DNA from: JBFJVZ01 sp041623895 | GTDB lineage: Bacteria; Planctomycetota; Planctomycetia; Pirellulales; Pirellulaceae | Length of the DNA stretch: 17,673 bases | Assembly (NCBI GenBank): GCA_041623895.1 | Contig: JBFJVZ010000113.1 | Span: forward strand, 1 to 17,673 | Reading direction: 5' to 3' | Translations under genes and position numbers: made by a program | Shown: piece by piece, positions 15,201-17,673 of the stretch | Layout: every line of letters starts with the position of its first letter | Position numbering within the stretch: the first letter of the stretch is position 1 | The notes under the pieces: generated by a model | What the model was told of the DNA's origin: nothing | The model's database searches: none | The model's input: the letters and a program-made list of their open reading frames with translations, nothing else

Positions 15201-17576
15201 CGCGACGACTGCGGCGACCGACCACCTGGCGCCGTGATAACGAGTGGCGGCAGCGACCAACTTGTTTTCATCCGCATTTCGATTCGCCGCAGTTGTGAAA
15301 CAAACAATTCGCAGGTACTCGAAGACGTTCGGTAAGAAACGGCTTTCCTGCTTCGTCCGCCAGTATTGACTCAACTCCCTGAGCCGCAGCTTGGCTCGGC
15401 CGCGAACCGTCTGTTGTTCACTGCGGGTCAGCCATTCACGCAGCGGCGGAACCAAGAAATCGTGCGTTAATTGATAACAGCGGCGCGATGGTGTTTGGCC
15501 GTCTTCCTCCAGCGGCACCGTTGGCGTGATCAAGCGAAGCTCGCCATCAAGCACGTTTAGCAGTTGTTGAAACCGCTGTTTGGACAGCCCTGCGGCCTCA
15601 CGAAGTTCGTCAACGTCATGCATCTGTCCCTTGATGTTGGTTCCCGCTTCGGGAAGCAGTTTGGCCAGAACGGCCCGCGCGGGCGCTTCGACAGATCGGT
15701 AGTGCGGCGGTGCGGCTGAACCCGTGAAGGTCGCATCCAAGAAGTTAAGATCGACGCCTTCGGTGCCTCCCAATTCCGCCAGCGTCTTGGGATTCCAGGG
15801 ACGTCCTTTCAACATCTGGGCCAACACCGCCAGATGGACCGAGATGACTTTGCCGTCTTCTTGTACCGAGCCGACGACGGCATCTAAGAATCGATTTTGA
15901 TCGTTCGATATCTGACCGGGATCCTTTGGCAAACAGCCGTAAGCGCGGCCAAACTCGGACAGCACGTATTTAGCGTGAAGCAGGTCGAAGCGATCAACCG
16001 CCGTGCTGTTGACGTCTTGGATCAGCGGAATCTCCAGCTCATAAAAGAACTGCGTTGCCGGCATCCAAAAATCGTCACGAATCAACACCACACATTGGAC
16101 GTGCCTGCCATCACACTGGCGGATCGCGCCCACCAATTCACTGCCGGCCATCAGTTTGTGCGAGTGAAGCCACTGTTCGAATTGATCCAGGACAATCAAA
16201 ACTTTGCGACCGCCTCCGATACCGGATCGCCGAATCGCGGCAATTGCAGAGATCAAGCCACGGCAGCTATTCTTGTCATCCACCAGGGGCTGCAACGCCT
16301 TGAACAGACGTGATTCGGTGCTGGCAGACGTTGCTTCGATGTAGGCAACGTGCACCGACGGGTCCAACAGCGGTATCAAGCCTGCCCGCACCAAGGACGA
16401 CTTGCCCGACCCCGACGAACCGTACAGCATCCCAACCCGGAAGGTGTCTTTCTTGGTACGCGATTCAATGCGGATCTTAAGACGACGCAGGATCTCGGGA
16501 ATGCCTTCGCGATCGCGCGGACCGGGAACCAGTTTCAAGAAGAACCCGGAGTCGTGCTCATCAAACGCGTGCAAGCCTTTGGGAATCACGGCTGCTTCGG
16601 TATCGATCGCGGATTCGCCGGTCGCCACGGTGTCGTCCGTGGACCGCACGTCAGCGGAGCCGTGAATCGTGCTGCGCTTCCGCGCGAATCGCCTAAGATC
16701 TTCGGCCACATCGCCGGCGTTGGAATAACGATCGGAGCGTCGCTGCGCCAACGCTTTCATGCAAATCCGCTCTAGCTCCAGCGGCAATCTGGAATCCCAC
16801 TGCCTCAGCGGACGCGGTTCAGCGTGACCGATATTGCGGAGCAGTTGCCGGCTTGAGCTGCCTTGAAATGGACGCGAGCCTGAAAGTAATTCGTACAGAA
16901 TCACGCCGAGCGAAAAAATATCAGCCCGCCCGTCCACTAAGTGCCCTTCGCCACGCGCCTGCTCGGGACTCATGTAATTGACTGTTCCGATCAGCTTGTG
17001 TTTGTCCGCCTCGCGGCCAATCTCTTCTTCGCGGAGTGCCAGCCCAAAATCGGTAAGCCAGGGTCGAAGCGTCTGATCGATCAGAATATTGCTGGGCTTA
17101 ACATCGCGGTGCACCAAACCCTGGCTGTGAGCATGTTGCAAAGCGTCTGCGATTGCGATGACCCACTGCACGGATTGCAAAGACGATGGCCTTTCCCGTT
17201 CCAAGTAGGATCGCAGATCTTCGCCTTCTATGAACTTGGAAACAACGTAGAACTGCTGCTCATCCGTGGAACCGGCGTCATAGACGGGAACAATGTTCGG
17301 ATGATCCAACATCGCAACCATACGCGCTTCCGACATCCAGCGGGAGTAATCGGGAGCTCCCAATCCCTGCCGACGAGGAATCTTGATCGCCACCTCGCGT
17401 TCCAGCGATTCATCCTGGGCCAAGTAAACCGATCCAAAACCTCCGCGGGCGATCAGTTTCAAGATGCGGTAGCGACCAATGTTTTCCGGGGTCGGTAACT
17501 CCTTGCCGCGAAATTCACCGGAGGCGGGAGTCCCGTCATAGTGTTCAGTACTATCGCTGGGGTGTCCGTCAGTCAC
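12300..17576 (-). CDS. Ser/Thr kinase - STAND NTPase - transmembrane - repeat - FGE-like fusion protein
   Basis: This 1758-residue protein is of the type often named bifunctional serine/threonine-protein kinase/formylglycine-generating enzyme family. A Hanks-type kinase spans about 35-298 with ARGGFGSV (43-50), K65, HRD (D158), DFG (D176) and SPEQA. A STAND NTPase (about 345-720) follows, with Walker A GSSGSGKS (386-393), Walker B VLIVLDQFEQW (D464) and YQLTHDFLVPPLREWL (701-716), typical of nSTAND proteins. One membrane helix lies at about 785-803. HEAT-like helical repeats come next, then segments like bacterial tandem repeat domain 1 (about 1088-1135 and 1303-1335: GYRP...AAVW and GFRP...SSVW), more HEAT-like repeats (about 1340-1470) and an FGE/SUMF1-type domain (about 1494-1752) ending YYGFRVAR. 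The FGE part lacks the catalytic cysteine pair. Kinase and NTPase would face the cytoplasm and the remainder the other side. GTG 17576 is the only usable start; an in-frame stop lies three codons upstream. Confidence 0.93.
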   Translation of the reverse strand: MTDGHPSDSTEHYDGTPASGEFRGKELPTPENIGRYRILKLIARGGFGSVYLAQDESLEREVAIKIPRRQGLGAPDYSRWMSEARMVAMLDHPNIVPVYDAGSTDEQQFYVVSKFIEGEDLRSYLERERPSSLQSVQWVIAIADALQHAHSQGLVHRDVKPSNILIDQTLRPWLTDFGLALREEEIGREADKHKLIGTVNYMSPEQARGEGHLVDGRADIFSLGVILYELLSGSRPFQGSSSRQLLRNIGHAEPRPLRQWDSRLPLELERICMKALAQRRSDRYSNAGDVAEDLRRFARKRSTIHGSADVRSTDDTVATGESAIDTEAAVIPKGLHAFDEHDSGFFLKLVPGPRDREGIPEILRRLKIRIESRTKKDTFRVGMLYGSSGSGKSSLVRAGLIPLLDPSVHVAYIEATSASTESRLFKALQPLVDDKNSCRGLISAIAAIRRSGIGGGRKVLIVLDQFEQWLHSHKLMAGSELVGAIRQCDGRHVQCVVLIRDDFWMPATQFFYELEIPLIQDVNSTAVDRFDLLHAKYVLSEFGRAYGCLPKDPGQISNDQNRFLDAVVGSVQEDGKVISVHLAVLAQMLKGRPWNPKTLAELGGTEGVDLNFLDATFTGSAAPPHYRSVEAPARAVLAKLLPEAGTNIKGQMHDVDELREAAGLSKQRFQQLLNVLDGELRLITPTVPLEEDGQTPSRRCYQLTHDFLVPPLREWLTRSEQQTVRGRAKLRLRELSQYWRTKQESRFLPNVFEYLRIVCFTTAANRNADENKLVAAATRYHGARWSVAAVVALIVLSGASLIRAKIRAESRQQEARLMVKQLLAADVQNVPRVIEGMRPIFDHAQPLLQSVLERNDQTRAEKLHARLALVGSRPQQVKPLVNAVAAANVDEIELIARQLRPYSDQASQSLWSIIESETADEQNWLHAALALAHLDPDDDRWFQHADRLARVVVSQSTPFVIELSSALRKLSRFLIEPTQDLFRTSPRESVQVNAAVILSLSLQATDPLLADLLVSASPAQFEVLFDVVSADATAVVPLLRRELTTKAASTWPQSQLDGDTPEPDPEIRAALAEADGILTSTLAFCQSLPLDGFEPLAAKLGACGYRPESVRTYLREDETLVAAVWQRDGRSWAFTRHIGADETMQQEPLMRAQELLPTDITVIASANTDREEIEYGVLWCDPDESVIDSKIYVGVTEQDHAAAWGPLNDGKYVPKSNLKLLHPDGSHRYCSVRKKMLIHPSYDDAWHDLQSDYESRILEGWTQIDVRLNPAGQLQDELTWAATWWNGSLFESRTLNLLDIQLHLDRAEKLAAEGFRPVCISVVDHHDGAVASSVWHRPHVSDQEQDRVASRQANAVIALLQLGEPESLWPLLESKPDSRLRSFLIDRLSQLGSEPQVLLDRLVDESDDSRRFAIIAALAQYRPEQLPVDQAATLKELIHRLGTSHPSSGIHAVCEHLARNWQWDDVRIQIETAKLPDDRQIDGPTWFSNPHGQSFVVIDGPVEFQMGSPGHELFRDHTGETSKRVRIPRAFAIAATELTLADYKQFDSEVIYASDYTPSDQCPVNSVSWYDAVKYCRWLSEQENIDEDQMCYPPIENIGEGFELPTNYLDRTGYRLPTEAEWEYACRAGSTTTRHFGYSNELLPKYAWTVENPLHLTQPRLHPVKRLLPNDFGLFDTLGNIMEWCQNTEERGDATRRVMIDASVDYDTFGRHILRGSAIFYPTSSTRSASRERGNPSFNYPYYGFRVARTMPSPGKSD

Positions 17577-17673
17577 AAAGCATCATGGCGTGCGCGGCGG
17601 TGAAAGCAAGAGAATACGGCAGTGCTTGATTTTAGTGCCCAACAGAGTCTGCCGCGATTCGGCCCTGGCCAGC
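17577..17673. other. Upstream region of the kinase-STAND gene, cut by the window edge
   Basis: The last 97 bases lie 5' of the minus-strand kinase gene. No strong ribosome-binding site precedes its GTG. An overlapping out-of-frame ATGATG just before the GTG opens a frame that stops almost at once. No confident promoter, repeat or other gene end was recognised. Confidence 0.4.

Noticed and set aside
12300..17576. Calling the kinase-STAND gene a known antiviral Avs/AVAST system
   Set aside because: The domain order resembles planctomycete kinase-FGE proteins, with no nuclease or other standard effector and no neighbouring defence gene; a defence role is only a hypothesis.

Overview
The window looks like chromosomal DNA from a member of the Planctomycetota, probably a Rhodopirellula/Pirellulales-type lineage. 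Three things point there: a PSCyt1-PSCyt2-PSD1 cytochrome-c-domain protein followed immediately by a Tat-exported DUF1501 protein; a very large Ser/Thr kinase - STAND NTPase - formylglycine-generating-enzyme-like fusion; and GC-rich, hairpin-forming intergenic repeats. No rRNA, tRNA, CRISPR array, integrase or transposase gene was recognised.

Layout from left to right. Positions 1-353 hold the 3' end of a plus-strand gene cut by the window edge, a compact palindromic repeat, and the downstream region of the next gene. Positions 354-2540 (minus) encode an RND/MMPL-type membrane transporter. Positions 2541-3116 are a 576-base divergent intergenic region holding two diverged copies of a 43-base repeat and two strong hairpins. 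Positions 3117-8464 (plus) look like one transcription unit: the PSD1 protein, the DUF1501 protein (3 bases later) and a single-chain iron-sulfur L-serine dehydratase (38 bases later). Positions 8465-8711 are a convergent gap filled by a terminal-inverted-repeat element with a long internal hairpin. Positions 8712-10608 (minus) encode a short unrecognised protein and, behind it, a two-domain glycosyltransferase. Positions 10864-12165 (plus) encode a secreted papain-family protease with a C-terminal propeller-like repeat region. Positions 12166-12299 are a second convergent gap with repeats related to those at 2741-2768 and 127-140. Positions 12300-17576 (minus) encode the 1758-residue kinase-STAND-FGE protein, and the last 97 bases are its upstream region.

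How the genes may work together. The PSD1 and DUF1501 pair is a hallmark planctomycete module, usually assumed to act in the periplasm on complex substrates; its exact biochemistry is not established. The serine dehydratase behind it is an ordinary cytoplasmic catabolic enzyme, so its inclusion is either a metabolic link or simple read-through. The large kinase is a one-polypeptide signalling or conflict-type sensor: it combines a kinase, an NTP-dependent STAND switch, one membrane helix, repeat domains and a probably non-catalytic FGE/C-type-lectin-fold end. It is the most interesting gene here. The second theme is repeats: two genes read their stop codons out of repeat-element boundaries, which suggests that small non-autonomous elements trim gene ends in this genome.
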